64,000 bases of DNA, taken from an uncultured Acetatifactor sp. GTDB taxonomy: Bacteria; Bacillota; Clostridia; Lachnospirales; Lachnospiraceae. The stretch is from NCBI GenBank assembly GCA_910578815.1, contig CAJTSE010000011.1:58686-122685 (forward strand), in the 5' to 3' direction. The position numbers and the translations under genes were made by a program. Positions 8,901 through 18,197 of the stretch are shown here, in pieces (within the stretch, counting starts at the first letter, position 1; each line of letters starts with the position of its first letter). The notes beneath the pieces were generated by a model. The model was not told the DNA's origin and made no database searches. It saw only the letters and a program-made list of their open reading frames with translations.

Positions 8901-9704
8901 TTACATGCTGGAGTTAACAAACATCCATTCTACAATTCTTTCTGTGTACTCGCTCCAGAACTGCATATCATGATTACCGCTGCTTTCAAAGTATTGGTGG
9001 GGGACGTTTCTGCTTTCCAGAAAACGATGAAATTCACGGTTGTTTTCCAGAAGGAAGTCCTCCGTGCCACAGCACATATAGATTTCAGGAATCTTTTTAT
9101 GTTCTGTCATAAGCTGATCCACAAGTGTTTCCGGATTGTTCTTACTTTTCAGTACTTCACCGGGCTCGCCAAAGCACTCTCGGTAATACTCATAATTTGC
9201 AACATTATTTCCGATGCCGGGTTTCATGCCTGCCACTTCATGAACAATTAGAGCAGAAGACATAGCCCCGATTCTGCTAAATTGTTCGGGGTAGGCAAGA
9301 CCTGTATGCAGCGCGCCAAATCCGCCCATTGAAAGGCCTATAATGCAGGTGTCCTCGGCAGTTTTCGCCAGTCCGAAGGTCTTACGTACATATTCGGGTA
9401 TTTCGCAGCCCAGCAGGGTACAGAATTTATGTCCTGTAGAAATACCGTCAAGCCAGAAGCTGTTCTCTCCGTTTGGAGCGATCACTGCAAAATGATACCG
9501 TTCCGAAAGGTATTCCGGTACATAGTTCCCTGCGCTTCCCGTAAAACCATGCAGCAGGAACAGCGTTTTCATCGGACGTTTTCGATAGGCGTCGTCCTGC
9601 TGTTCCCACGGCAGATCGGTACGCATATCGTTCGGAAGATACATTTCAAATGTAGTTTGTCTCATCAAGCAGTTTGAAAAATATTTAACGGTTATGTTTG
9701 CCAT
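8901..9704 (-). CDS. Alpha/beta-hydrolase esterase (EstA / S-formylglutathione hydrolase-like)
   Basis: A 267-residue serine esterase of the esterase D/FrmB superfamily. Conserved parts: the oxyanion strand LFLLHGFTGSAGNYV, the nucleophile elbow GLSMGGFGALH with catalytic Ser, an Asp in CGTEDFLLENNREF, and the catalytic His in SSGNHDMQFW near the C-terminus. There is no signal peptide, so it acts in the cytoplasm. Close relatives include lactococcal tributyrin esterase and xylan acetyl or feruloyl esterases; the substrate is not set by the sequence. It has its own promoter at 9754-9782 and a GGGAG ribosome site. It is flanked by tRNA-Ala and a structured intergenic stretch. Confidence 0.82.
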   Translation of the reverse strand: MANITVKYFSNCLMRQTTFEMYLPNDMRTDLPWEQQDDAYRKRPMKTLFLLHGFTGSAGNYVPEYLSERYHFAVIAPNGENSFWLDGISTGHKFCTLLGCEIPEYVRKTFGLAKTAEDTCIIGLSMGGFGALHTGLAYPEQFSRIGAMSSALIVHEVAGMKPGIGNNVANYEYYRECFGEPGEVLKSKNNPETLVDQLMTEHKKIPEIYMCCGTEDFLLENNREFHRFLESRNVPHQYFESSGNHDMQFWSEYTERIVEWMFVNSSM

Positions 9705-9753
9705 AGTGTTTTCTCCCGGTGCTTATATTTTTGTATTTTCCTGTTACAATTTG

Positions 9754-9782
9754 ATTATACGAAATAACAGCACTCAGATCAA
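9754..9782 (-). promoter_or_regulatory. Promoter of the esterase gene
   Basis: On the minus strand TTGATC (9782-9777) and TATAAT (9759-9754) are separated by 17 bases, and the start codon lies 50 bases downstream. Confidence 0.7.
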
Positions 9783-9872
9783 TATAATTTGGTGCAGCGC
9801 ACTTTTTGACTGTTTTATTAAAATGCAGAATTTGTCAAATATTTTGTTTCTGTATTTAACAGTACGCAGCAA

Positions 9873-10011
9873 GATATGGTATAATACACTCAAGAATCCA
9901 GCCGCTGCGCGTCTGTCGCGCTTTGCGCTTAAAGATTCTTTCGTTACCATATCAGGTGAAATCAAATGCGCACTGCGTTCGCGCTTGATTTCCTGCTGAT
10001 ATGGTATAATA
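9873..10011 (+). other. Structured intergenic element with alternative hairpins and two TGGTATAAT boxes
   Basis: Part of a 434-base gene-free stretch (9705-10138). GATATGGT at 9873-9880 can pair with ACCATATC at 9946-9953, enclosing a second stem AAGAATC/GATTCTT. The same ACCATATCAG (9946-9955) can instead pair with CTGATATGGT (9996-10005), enclosing GAAATCAA/TTGATTTC and GCGC/GCGC. The two folds exclude each other. Each outer arm contains the extended -10 box TGGTATAAT (TATAAT at 9880-9885 and 10005-10010), so the promoter of the downstream methyltransferase probably lies in the second arm. After it, TAATCGAGGCAG and TTATTCGAGGCAG are a short direct repeat (about 10017-10065). Confidence 0.6.
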
Positions 10012-10138
10012 ACCTTAATCGAGGCAGGGAACGGCCGAATGGCCATCCAATGACCTTATTCGAGGCAGTGATTCCGGCAGGGCGGTACCTGCAGGATATG
10101 CGTTTTATAGTCTGTTGCCATTAAAAGGAGGAAAAAAT

Positions 10139-10897
10139 ATGCCATCAACAATCAATGATTACCGTCAGATGGTAGAAAAGCCCTGGGGAAAGATGTTTTA
10201 TGATATGATATACCGCCAGCTTTCCCTGCCTGAGAAACCATCGCTTGACATCCTTGATTTTGGAGCGGGATTTTGTGTTACGGCCGGTCATTACGCACAG
10301 CACCACAAGGTAACGGCAGTGGAACCCAACGAGGAAATGCTTTGCTTAAAGCTGCCGGCCGGCTGTGATCAGGATTGTGTTCAGGGTGGAGTGGATTATG
10401 TCCAGGGTGGAATCGAAACGCTGCGGCAGTGGGGGGACGGATCCTTTGACCTTGTGATCTGTCACAATGTGCTGGAGTATGTTCCGGATAAAGAGCAAAT
10501 ATTACAGGAGCTGGCAAGAGTGTTGAAATCAGGCGGTATGCTGTCGATTGTGAAACATAATCTGCCGGGGCGCATTCTGGCAAGTGCGGTCTTTTCGGAT
10601 GCTCCGGAGGCAGCGCTGGAGCTTTTGAGCTACAGTGACAATGCCGATACAATGTTTGGCAGCCGCGATACTTACAGCAATGAATATCTGATTGATCGGT
10701 GTAAACAGAGGGGCTTGTCATTGGAAAACAGATATGGTATCCGCACCTTTTTTGCGCTGTCTTCCAATAATGATGTGAAATCTTCAAAAGAATGGTATGA
10801 CAATATGCTGGAGCTGGAGATGAAAACCTGTCAGATGGATATATATCGGGACATTGCTTTTTTCCAGCATCTGCTGTTTCGAAAGGCGGACGTCTGA
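10139..10897 (+). CDS. Class I SAM-dependent methyltransferase
   Basis: A 252-residue protein. Motif I reads LDILDFGAGFCVTAGHYA, motif II AVEPNEEML, and the post-motif region SFDLVICHNVLEYVPDKEQIL, which together define a Methyltransf_11-type enzyme that uses S-adenosylmethionine. The chosen start ATG has AGGAGG eight bases upstream; an earlier ATG at 10115 lacks one. The acceptor substrate is unknown. It stands first in a run of co-directional genes (serine hydrolase, APH-like kinase, GH31 enzyme), and it begins downstream of the alternative-hairpin region. Confidence 0.85.
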   Translation: MPSTINDYRQMVEKPWGKMFYDMIYRQLSLPEKPSLDILDFGAGFCVTAGHYAQHHKVTAVEPNEEMLCLKLPAGCDQDCVQGGVDYVQGGIETLRQWGDGSFDLVICHNVLEYVPDKEQILQELARVLKSGGMLSIVKHNLPGRILASAVFSDAPEAALELLSYSDNADTMFGSRDTYSNEYLIDRCKQRGLSLENRYGIRTFFALSSNNDVKSSKEWYDNMLELEMKTCQMDIYRDIAFFQHLLFRKADV

Positions 10898-11059
10898 TCT
10901 GTCCTTTTATTCCTGCAAGCAGGTTTTGACCGCTGAGGAATGGGTCAAGCCGCTGTGCTTACAAGTATAGTTGGTGAATGCCGCCAGGATCAAAAACTCG
11001 CAGCTTTCTGTGGGAGGTTGATTTCTGCACTGACTGATCTGGCAAGAGGAGCGACAAAA

Positions 11060-12106
11060 ATGGATATGGAACAAATTCTGGATGAAAATTTTAGGGGAAA
11101 TATTTACATCGTCCAAAGGGACAAAATTATATATGAAAGTGCCCGCGGCTTTGCAGATCTGGCTAATGAAATCTCCAACACGCCGGATACCAGATTTGCA
11201 AGCGCATCAGCAGGGAAAGCATTTGTTGCCGTGGGAATCCTGCAGTTAATTGAGCAGGGGAAAATAAAGTTTGACGATACCCTGGGAAAGCTTCTGGACA
11301 TTGAATGGAACCGGATTGAAAGGGACATTACCATAAAGCAGCTTTTAACTCATACATCCGGCGTTCCGGATTATTTTGATGAAAGCATTATGGATGAATA
11401 TGAAGAGCTGTGGACGGATTATCCCAACTATAAAATCCGGCATAACAATGATTTGTTTCCGCTGTTTATTCACAAGCCAATGATGTACCCCAAAGGTGAG
11501 AGGTTTCAGTATAACAATACCGGTTATGTACTGCTTGCAAGTGTACTGGAAAAGGTGAGCGGAATGTATTTTGATCAATACCTGAAAGCAAATGTGTTCG
11601 ACGTATGCGGAATGGAATCTACAGGTTATTTCGAGCTGGACAGGCTGCCAGCGAAATGTGCCAATTCCTATATTTATTGTGATCATACGGCGGATTACCG
11701 CACGAATATCTTTTCCGTGGACGCGAAGGGGACGGGAGCAGGCGGAGCTTTTATTACAGTCAGGGATATTGCAAATTTCTGGAACGGTTTGGCGGCGGGA
11801 AAGCTGCTGTCAAAGGAAATGGTTTCGGATATGCTCAGCAAGCAGAGCGGGGACGGTACGGACCCGGAGGAAGGCTTTTATGGTTACGGCATGTGGATCA
11901 TTGACTGTCCCGGCGGCCGGGATATTGCATATTTTCAGGGCTGCGATCCGGGAGTAAGCTTCATTTCGGAATACAATCCCAATAACGGGCTGATTTCCGT
12001 GCTGGTGAGCAACTACGGGGACAATGTATGGAGAGAAATGAGAAAAATAAGGGAGGCTTTTTATGGAAGAGATATTAAGGCAGATTCTGCCACAATGGGG
12101 AATTGA
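11060..12106 (+). CDS. Serine hydrolase, beta-lactamase class C / penicillin-binding-like fold
   Basis: A 348-residue member of the Beta-lactamase (PF00144) family. The SxxK nucleophile motif is in FASASAGKAF near residue 57, the YxN element in FQYNNTGYVLL, and QLLTHTSGVPDYF is the typical family strand. There is no signal peptide, so it is probably a cytoplasmic esterase or peptidase and not a resistance enzyme. The start at 11060 is preferred over 10940 because AGAGGAG precedes it by eight bases and the protein then begins at the domain. Its end overlaps the next gene by 44 bases, suggesting coupled translation. Confidence 0.82.
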   Translation: MDMEQILDENFRGNIYIVQRDKIIYESARGFADLANEISNTPDTRFASASAGKAFVAVGILQLIEQGKIKFDDTLGKLLDIEWNRIERDITIKQLLTHTSGVPDYFDESIMDEYEELWTDYPNYKIRHNNDLFPLFIHKPMMYPKGERFQYNNTGYVLLASVLEKVSGMYFDQYLKANVFDVCGMESTGYFELDRLPAKCANSYIYCDHTADYRTNIFSVDAKGTGAGGAFITVRDIANFWNGLAAGKLLSKEMVSDMLSKQSGDGTDPEEGFYGYGMWIIDCPGGRDIAYFQGCDPGVSFISEYNPNNGLISVLVSNYGDNVWREMRKIREAFYGRDIKADSATMGN

Positions 12107-12959
12107 GGATGGCAGATTATCACAGGTGTATTCCACCGCATGGGAGGTCAATGACTCCTGGATTATAAAAGTTTATGACGACCTGCAGCAGATGGAGCGA
12201 AACATAAAGATATTGACGATTCTCAGAAGCTGCAATATTCCTGTGGCAGAAATACTTTCTGCCAAAACCGGTGAAAAATATGTGGCACAGGCGGGACAAT
12301 ATTTTCTTGCCACCAGAAAACTGCCGGGAAGCAATATTGTGGATCTTAGGGATGAAGCGGCTGCCCGAAAAATGGGAGCTGCCATGGCCCGTCTGCATCA
12401 GGCATTTTTACGGTGTGAGAAGGAAATGGATTTCTGGGACAACAGTCTGCTTGGGGAGATGCAGGGATGGATCAGGGAGAATTTGGAGAAAAATGAATGG
12501 CAGATTGTTGGGAAGGAAGAATATCAAAAAGCGGCGGAATCTCTGGGGCGGATCTATGATGATCTGCCAAAGCAGCTGATTCACAGAGATGTACATTTCG
12601 GCAATTTCTTATTCCATGAGGGAAATCTGTCAGGGTACATTGATTTTGATTTGAGCCAGCGAAATATCAGAATATTTGATGTCTGCTATTTTCTGGCAGG
12701 TTTATTGGCGGAAGAAACTGAAGAGCCGCTCACAAAGGAGGAATGGCTGGGAAACGTTCAGGCCGTGACCTGCGCCTATGAGGGTATCAGCCCGCTTACG
12801 AAGGGCGAAAAGGCGGCAATTCCCTGTGTGATGGAGTGCATTGAAATCCTGTTTGCGGCGTATTACGTGGGGATGAAGGATATGAAATGTGCCCAGGACG
12901 CCGCTCAGATTTTAGGATTGATACAGAGCTGTGAAAAGGATTTGGAAAAATATAAATAA
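12063..12959 (+). CDS. APH/choline kinase-like phosphotransferase
   Basis: A 298-residue protein kinase-like enzyme. The catalytic loop LIHRDVHFGNFLF (H-x-D-x4-N) and the metal-binding IDFDLSQRNIRIFD lie near residues 175 and 200, as in aminoglycoside and homoserine/choline kinases. The N-terminus shows WIIKVYDDLQQMERN for ATP binding. The ribosome site GGGAGG lies inside the preceding hydrolase gene, overlapped by 44 bases. Such proteins in metabolic settings phosphorylate small alcohols or amines; nothing in the sequence supports antibiotic resistance. The substrate is unknown. Confidence 0.82.
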   Translation: MEEILRQILPQWGIEDGRLSQVYSTAWEVNDSWIIKVYDDLQQMERNIKILTILRSCNIPVAEILSAKTGEKYVAQAGQYFLATRKLPGSNIVDLRDEAAARKMGAAMARLHQAFLRCEKEMDFWDNSLLGEMQGWIRENLEKNEWQIVGKEEYQKAAESLGRIYDDLPKQLIHRDVHFGNFLFHEGNLSGYIDFDLSQRNIRIFDVCYFLAGLLAEETEEPLTKEEWLGNVQAVTCAYEGISPLTKGEKAAIPCVMECIEILFAAYYVGMKDMKCAQDAAQILGLIQSCEKDLEKYK

Positions 12960-13062
12960 CTGCGAAGGCCGGAAATTCCATAATGAAGAGCAGCTTGGGG
13001 AAAGATGCAGTTGGTTTTGGAATGAGATAAATCACAGCAGAAAATATTTGGGGGATCGCATT

Positions 13063-15942
13063 ATGCTGGAGGTACAAAAGCGGAAAAGCAGGGAAATCAA
13101 AAAAGTATACCGGACGGGGAAGGGGCTAATTCTGGAGCAGGAGTCGGGGATTATCAGGATTGTTCCCCAGACAGCGGGCATAATCAGGGTTTCTTATACC
13201 GAAAGCGGTGCCTTTCCGGTACGGCAGGGAGAGGCGTTTGAGGACCTGTCCGGCAGCGTACCCTGGGAGTATGGGGAAGAGGGGCAGGATATTTGGATAC
13301 GGACCAATTCCCTGACAGTAAAAATTGACCGCATGAGTGGTTCCGTCAGGTATGAAGATAAGGACGGGAAGCTGTTATTGCGGGAGGCTTTGCAGGAGAG
13401 CAAGATAGTAGAGGCATTTGACTCTTACCGGACGGTGGCAGGGGGAAAGGCGAAAGTAGAGGAAATAACTACTCCGGACGGCGTAAAGCGCAGGATCCGG
13501 GAGGCGGAAAGAGAATTTGACAGAAAGCTGTATCATACAAAAGTTTCTTTTGATTTCACTGGGGATGAGGTCCTTTACGGGCTGGGACAGGCGGAAGAAG
13601 GGATATGGAATCTGCGGCATACCACACAGTATCTGCATCAGGGCAATTTAAAGATAGCGATCCCGATATTTTTGTCCGACAGGGGATACGGGATCCTGCT
13701 TTCCACTCAGGGACCGGCAATTTTTGAGGATACACAGTATGGGTCCTGTTTGTACACGGAGGCGGACGAGTATCTGGATTACTTTTTTCTGGCTGGAAAC
13801 ATGAAAGAGGTGGTCAGGGGATACCGCAGGCTGACGGGAAAGGCCGCCATGCTGCCGAAATGGGTGTTCGGCTACCTGCAGTCCAGAGAGCGGTATGAAA
13901 CTGCGGATGAGATTGTTTATACTGCGGAAAAGTTCCGGGAGGCTGCTTTCCCTGTGGATGGAATCATATTGGATTGGATGTCCTGGAAGGGGAATCTGTG
14001 GGGGCAGAAGACCTTTGACGAAGAGCGTTTCCCGGACCCTGGGGAAATGATTCGCACCCTGCATGGAATGGATGTGCATTTCATGCTGTCCATCTGGCCT
14101 CATATGGATGAGAAAAGCGAGAATTACAGGGAGCTTGCGGAAGCCGGCTTATTGCTGCCCAACAGTAATATTTTTAACGCATTCTTTAGGGAAGGCCGTG
14201 AAATGTACTGGCGGCAGGCGGAGAGAGGTTTATTTCGGCATGGCGTTGATGCCTGGTGGACGGACTCCAGCGAGCCGGTGACGCCGGAGTGGGAGCGGAC
14301 GAGGAAGCCCCCCGCAGGAGAAATGTATCGGAACTTTGTGGAAGAAGCAGGAAAAGTGATGCCTTTGGAAAAAACCAACGCATTTGGGCTATACCAATCA
14401 AAAGGGATTTACGAGGGCCAAAGGAGCGTGACCCAGGAGAAGCGCGTGGTAAACCTGACTCGCAGCGGATATGCAGGCTGCCAGAAATACGGGGCCATAT
14501 TATGGTCGGGAGATATTTCTGCCAGCTGGGAGACCTTAAAAAGGCAGGTGGCAGCAGGGCTGCAGTTCTGTGCCAGCGGGCTGCCCTACTGGACCCTGGA
14601 TATTGGGGCATTTTTTGTAAAAAGAGGGGAGCAATGGTATTGGAACGGCGATTATGATCATGGTTTGGCGGACCTGGGTTATCGGGAGCTGTATGTAAGA
14701 TGGTTTCAATACGGCGTGTTCCTGCCTATATTCAGGAGCCACGGCACGGACTGTCCGCGGGAGCCATGGCAGTTTGGCAAGCCAGGAGAGCCTTTTTACG
14801 ATGCCCTGTACAATGCGGCGCAGCTTCGATACCGGCTGCTTCCGTATATTTACTCTTTGGCGGGGGCAGTGTGGAGAAAGGACAGTCTGATCATGAGACC
14901 CCTGCTCTATGACTTTCCGGAGGATGCAAAGGCGGCAGAGATTTCCGGGCAATATATGTTTGGCCCTGCGCTGATGATTTGTCCGGTGACAGAGCCGATC
15001 CTTTATCGGAAAAACAGTGTTCCGGTTGACGTTCCTCCAAGGGTGTGGAAGGTATATCTCCCGGAAGGGACAGACTGGTATGACTTCCACACCGGCCAAA
15101 GGTATACGGGAGGGCAGGAAATCACCGTGGAATTAAGTCTTGAGAGAATACCTGTTTTTGCAAAAGCGGGTGCGGTCATACCGACAATGGAGCCGGGAGA
15201 TAGCACTGCCTGCATGGAAGGAAGGGACATCTGCCTGTGGGTGTATGCGGGAGCGGACGGCTGCTTCGAGCTGTATGAGGATTCCGGGGACGGGTACGGC
15301 TATGAGCAGGGAGAGTACTGTGTGACAACTGTTTCGTACTATGACCGGGAGCAAAAGACCCAGTGGCAGACAAAAGGGGATGCCCGGTATCGCCTGGGAG
15401 AAATCAGTGTCCGGTATTTTTCTACAGCAACCGTCAGTTCTTTTCACAATGATGGAGGAAGAGGTGATCGTATTTTTGAATTTAAGCTTGCAACGGTAGA
15501 TGATATAGCGCAGCTGGTGAAAACAAGAATGATTGTATTGCGGGCGGCAAATCAGCTGTCGGAGGATGCTGAGCTGCCGGAGGTGGAGAGAGAGTCCCGT
15601 GAGTACTATATGCAGGCCGTGAAAACAGGAGAACATATAGCATATCTGGTATACGATAAGGAAAAGGTAATCGGCGCAGGCGGCGTAAGTTTTTATCAGG
15701 TATTGCCTACCTGTCACAATCCCAGTGGGAAAAAGGCATATATTATGAACATGTACACTGCGCCGGAGTATCGCAGGCAGGGAATTGCCTGGCGGACTTT
15801 GGATATACTGGTGAAGGCGGCAAGGGACCGGGGAATTATGCACATCGGGCTGGAAGCAACGGCCATGGGGCGGCCGCTGTATGAGAAGTATGGGTTTGTC
15901 AGCATGAAAGCCGAGATGGAACTGCCGATTACCAGTCTGTAA
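13063..15942 (+). CDS. GH31 family alpha-glycosidase fused to a C-terminal GNAT acetyltransferase domain
   Basis: A 959-residue protein. Residues 1 to about 790 are a GH31 enzyme: DEVLYGLGQAEEG in the N-terminal beta domain, WVFGYLQSRERYE opening the barrel, the nucleophile in DAWWTDSSEP near residue 400, the acid/base region LWSGDISASWETL, and FRSHGTDCPREPW. GH31 members remove alpha-linked glucose, xylose or galactose. From about residue 805 a full GNAT domain follows, with the acetyl-CoA loop MYTAPEYRRQGIAWRTLD and the end motif PLYEKYGF. The joint holds a GGAGGAAGAGG stretch that looks like an old ribosome site. The start at 13063 is chosen because the frame before it is not family-like and GGGGGA precedes it. 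Confidence 0.85.
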   Translation: MLEVQKRKSREIKKVYRTGKGLILEQESGIIRIVPQTAGIIRVSYTESGAFPVRQGEAFEDLSGSVPWEYGEEGQDIWIRTNSLTVKIDRMSGSVRYEDKDGKLLLREALQESKIVEAFDSYRTVAGGKAKVEEITTPDGVKRRIREAEREFDRKLYHTKVSFDFTGDEVLYGLGQAEEGIWNLRHTTQYLHQGNLKIAIPIFLSDRGYGILLSTQGPAIFEDTQYGSCLYTEADEYLDYFFLAGNMKEVVRGYRRLTGKAAMLPKWVFGYLQSRERYETADEIVYTAEKFREAAFPVDGIILDWMSWKGNLWGQKTFDEERFPDPGEMIRTLHGMDVHFMLSIWPHMDEKSENYRELAEAGLLLPNSNIFNAFFREGREMYWRQAERGLFRHGVDAWWTDSSEPVTPEWERTRKPPAGEMYRNFVEEAGKVMPLEKTNAFGLYQSKGIYEGQRSVTQEKRVVNLTRSGYAGCQKYGAILWSGDISASWETLKRQVAAGLQFCASGLPYWTLDIGAFFVKRGEQWYWNGDYDHGLADLGYRELYVRWFQYGVFLPIFRSHGTDCPREPWQFGKPGEPFYDALYNAAQLRYRLLPYIYSLAGAVWRKDSLIMRPLLYDFPEDAKAAEISGQYMFGPALMICPVTEPILYRKNSVPVDVPPRVWKVYLPEGTDWYDFHTGQRYTGGQEITVELSLERIPVFAKAGAVIPTMEPGDSTACMEGRDICLWVYAGADGCFELYEDSGDGYGYEQGEYCVTTVSYYDREQKTQWQTKGDARYRLGEISVRYFSTATVSSFHNDGGRGDRIFEFKLATVDDIAQLVKTRMIVLRAANQLSEDAELPEVERESREYYMQAVKTGEHIAYLVYDKEKVIGAGGVSFYQVLPTCHNPSGKKAYIMNMYTAPEYRRQGIAWRTLDILVKAARDRGIMHIGLEATAMGRPLYEKYGFVSMKAEMELPITSL

Positions 15943-15975
15943 AAAACGGACCGCAGAGGGGTTTTCCCCCGGAGA

Positions 15976-17139
15976 TCAGCTCAAAACCTGTCTGATCTCC
16001 AGGGTATTTTTGTCAAGCAGTACGCAGTCTGCGTATTTTCCGATTTCCAGACTTCCCACCTGCCTGTCGATGCCGATAGAGCGGGCGGGATTTATGGTGG
16101 CGCAGGTGACGGCTGTCTCTAAAGGAATTCCCATGGAGACGGCCTGCCTTACGCACTGCATGAGATTGGAAACGGAGCCGGCAATGGTGCCGTCGGCAAG
16201 CCTTGCATAGGCACCTGACACACTTACGTCAAGACCGCCCAGATCATAGATGCCGTCCGGCATGCCTGCGGCGCGCATACTGTCACTGATAAAGACCACG
16301 CGGTCTTCGCCGAACAGCCGTAACAGTCCCTTGACCATAGCAGGGTGTACATGTATGCCGTCACAGATGACTTCGGCAAAAACATGGTCTGCCATATATC
16401 CGGCGGCGATGGGCCCCGGAGCGCGGTGGGACAAGGGAGGCATGGCGTTGCAGGTGTGTGTCAGGTGATCCGCGCCCAGGGCGAAAGCCTGTGCGGCGGT
16501 GTCGTAATCGCAGGCAGTATGCCCCACGGATACGTGTATGCCTCTTTCCGCAGCCTTTGGAATAAACGCCATCGCTGGGGAGATTTCGGGCGCAATCGTG
16601 ATCAGCTTTACCAGCCCGCAGGATGCTTCCAGCAGTTCATCCAAAAGCTCGATAGATGGCGGAATGATATATTCCGGGTTTTGAGCGCCCTTTTTTTCGG
16701 GAGCGATAAACGGACCCTCCAGATGAAGGCCCATAAGCCGCGCGCCGCTCGGACGAGCGCCGTTCGTCTGCCCGGCTGCCGCCGGACACGGTTCCTCCTG
16801 CAACTTGGCGCGGTTTGTTTCGGAATAAAGGGCTGCGCTGCGGCAGATCTGCCGCAGGGATTCGGCACTCAGGGTCATGGTAGCGGGACAGATGGAGGTA
16901 ATGCCGTTTGCCCGTTCATATGTCGCAATGGCGGCAAGTCCATTGGGATCCGCATCACACAAATCTTTTCCCACAGCCCCGTGAAAGTGTACATCCACCA
17001 GACCGGGAATCACATAGCAGCCAGCGGCGTCAACCACGTTCCCGCTTGCTGCTTCGACGAAGCGACCGTTTTCTATATAGAGAGTATCTTCTTTAAATCC
17101 TTCTTTTCCCCGAAAGACAAGGCCGTTTTGAATAATCAT
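15976..17139 (-). CDS. nagA: N-acetylglucosamine-6-phosphate deacetylase
   Basis: A 387-residue amidohydrolase that deacetylates GlcNAc-6-phosphate to glucosamine-6-phosphate. Seen: the metal-binding VDVHFHGAVGKD, MGLHLEGPFI, VSVGHTACDYD, LTHTCNAM and FISDSMRAAGMPDG with the catalytic Asp. A stretch of about 20 residues rich in Pro, Ala and Gly (AKLQEEPCPAAAGQTN onward) sits before GARLMGLHLEGPF and is longer than usual there. It is the second gene of a nagB-nagA operon, 107 bases after nagB, and converges on the GH31-GNAT gene with only 33 bases between stops. Confidence 0.93.
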   Translation of the reverse strand: MIIQNGLVFRGKEGFKEDTLYIENGRFVEAASGNVVDAAGCYVIPGLVDVHFHGAVGKDLCDADPNGLAAIATYERANGITSICPATMTLSAESLRQICRSAALYSETNRAKLQEEPCPAAAGQTNGARPSGARLMGLHLEGPFIAPEKKGAQNPEYIIPPSIELLDELLEASCGLVKLITIAPEISPAMAFIPKAAERGIHVSVGHTACDYDTAAQAFALGADHLTHTCNAMPPLSHRAPGPIAAGYMADHVFAEVICDGIHVHPAMVKGLLRLFGEDRVVFISDSMRAAGMPDGIYDLGGLDVSVSGAYARLADGTIAGSVSNLMQCVRQAVSMGIPLETAVTCATINPARSIGIDRQVGSLEIGKYADCVLLDKNTLEIRQVLS

Positions 17140-17246
17140 CTGTTGTCCTCACTGTCTGTGCTTATTTGCCAGTTACTTTTGCTCGTTGAACTGCTCCTGC
17201 ATGCTGAGCTTTTGCCCGCAGAACAATAGTTGCTGCCGGGTAATGA

Positions 17247-17978
17247 TTATAAGGGTGCGTCTGCCAGGGCTTCTTCGTCAGCTACCAGCGTCACGTCCGG
17301 ATGCAGCTGGAGAATGGAAGCCGGGACCTGCGGCGTGACCGGTCCCCAGAAGGCCCTGGCCACAATATCCGCCTTGCCGGAGCCGCTGACGATAATCAGG
17401 ATTCTGCGGGCCTGCATGATGGTCTTGATGCCCATGGTATAGGCCCGTGTTGGCACCTGCTCAATCCGTTCAAAGAAGCGGGCATTGGCACGAATCGTAC
17501 TCTCGGTCAGATCCACCGGATGGGTTTCCTTTTCAAAGACGGGACCCGGTTCATTAAAACCGATGTGGCCGTTGTTTCCAAGTCCTAACAGCTGTATATC
17601 AATACCGCCCAGTTTTCGAATAATGTCTTCGTGGGCCTGACAGGCAAGAGTACTGTCAGCCTCCATGCCATCCGGCACAAATGTATGATCCTCCGGAATG
17701 TTGATATGGCGAAAAAGGTTTTGGCGCATGAAGTAATGGTAGCTCTGCTCGTTTTCCTCCGGCAGTCCGCAATATTCGTCAAGATTAACCGTAGTGACAC
17801 GCGAGAAGTCCAGGTCACCCCTGTTAAATCCCTCGACCAGCTGCTCGTATGTGCCAAGGGGCGTAGAGCCGGTGGCAAGCCCCAGAACGCAGTCCGGTTT
17901 TAAAATAACCTGCGCAGAGATGATGTTTGCGGCCTTGCGGCTCATGTCGTTGTAATCCTTTGCCCTGATGATCTTCAT
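17247..17978 (-). CDS. nagB: Glucosamine-6-phosphate deaminase
   Basis: A 243-residue enzyme that converts glucosamine-6-phosphate to fructose-6-phosphate and ammonia. Signature parts are GLATGSTPLGTYEQL, the catalytic Asp in VNLDEYCGL, and LGLGNNGHIGFNEPG with the ring-opening His. The start at 17978 (MKIIRAKDYNDMS) has AGGGAGA seven bases upstream, and the frame before it is not conserved. With nagA downstream it forms an amino-sugar operon that feeds glycolysis. A TATAAT box lies some 50 bases upstream on the minus strand, but no good -35 partner was found. Confidence 0.95.
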   Translation of the reverse strand: MKIIRAKDYNDMSRKAANIISAQVILKPDCVLGLATGSTPLGTYEQLVEGFNRGDLDFSRVTTVNLDEYCGLPEENEQSYHYFMRQNLFRHINIPEDHTFVPDGMEADSTLACQAHEDIIRKLGGIDIQLLGLGNNGHIGFNEPGPVFEKETHPVDLTESTIRANARFFERIEQVPTRAYTMGIKTIMQARRILIIVSGSGKADIVARAFWGPVTPQVPASILQLHPDVTLVADEEALADAPL

Positions 17979-18197
17979 AAGTATCTCCCTAAATGTTGAT
18001 TTCCTGCCGATTCCGGCAGACACCTTTTGCTTCTGATTATAATCTTAACACAATTCGGCATCTTTACAAGCAGTTTATGTGAGGATGACAAAATCGGATA
18101 AGAAAGCACAACTATGACAATTCCGTCTTTCGAGCAGGTCGGATATACTTACCGTAAGGTGAACAAGCTTATCTTGCATCAAAAATGGAGGATTATT

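Noticed and set aside
10940..11059. Upstream extension of the serine hydrolase as coding sequence
   Set aside because: The frame is open, but the ribosome site and family homology begin at 11060.
11060..12106. Secreted beta-lactamase
   Set aside because: There is no signal peptide or TM segment; the PF00144 family is mostly esterases and peptidases.
12063..12959. Aminoglycoside resistance gene
   Set aside because: The APH-like motifs are shared with many metabolic kinases, and nothing else points to resistance.
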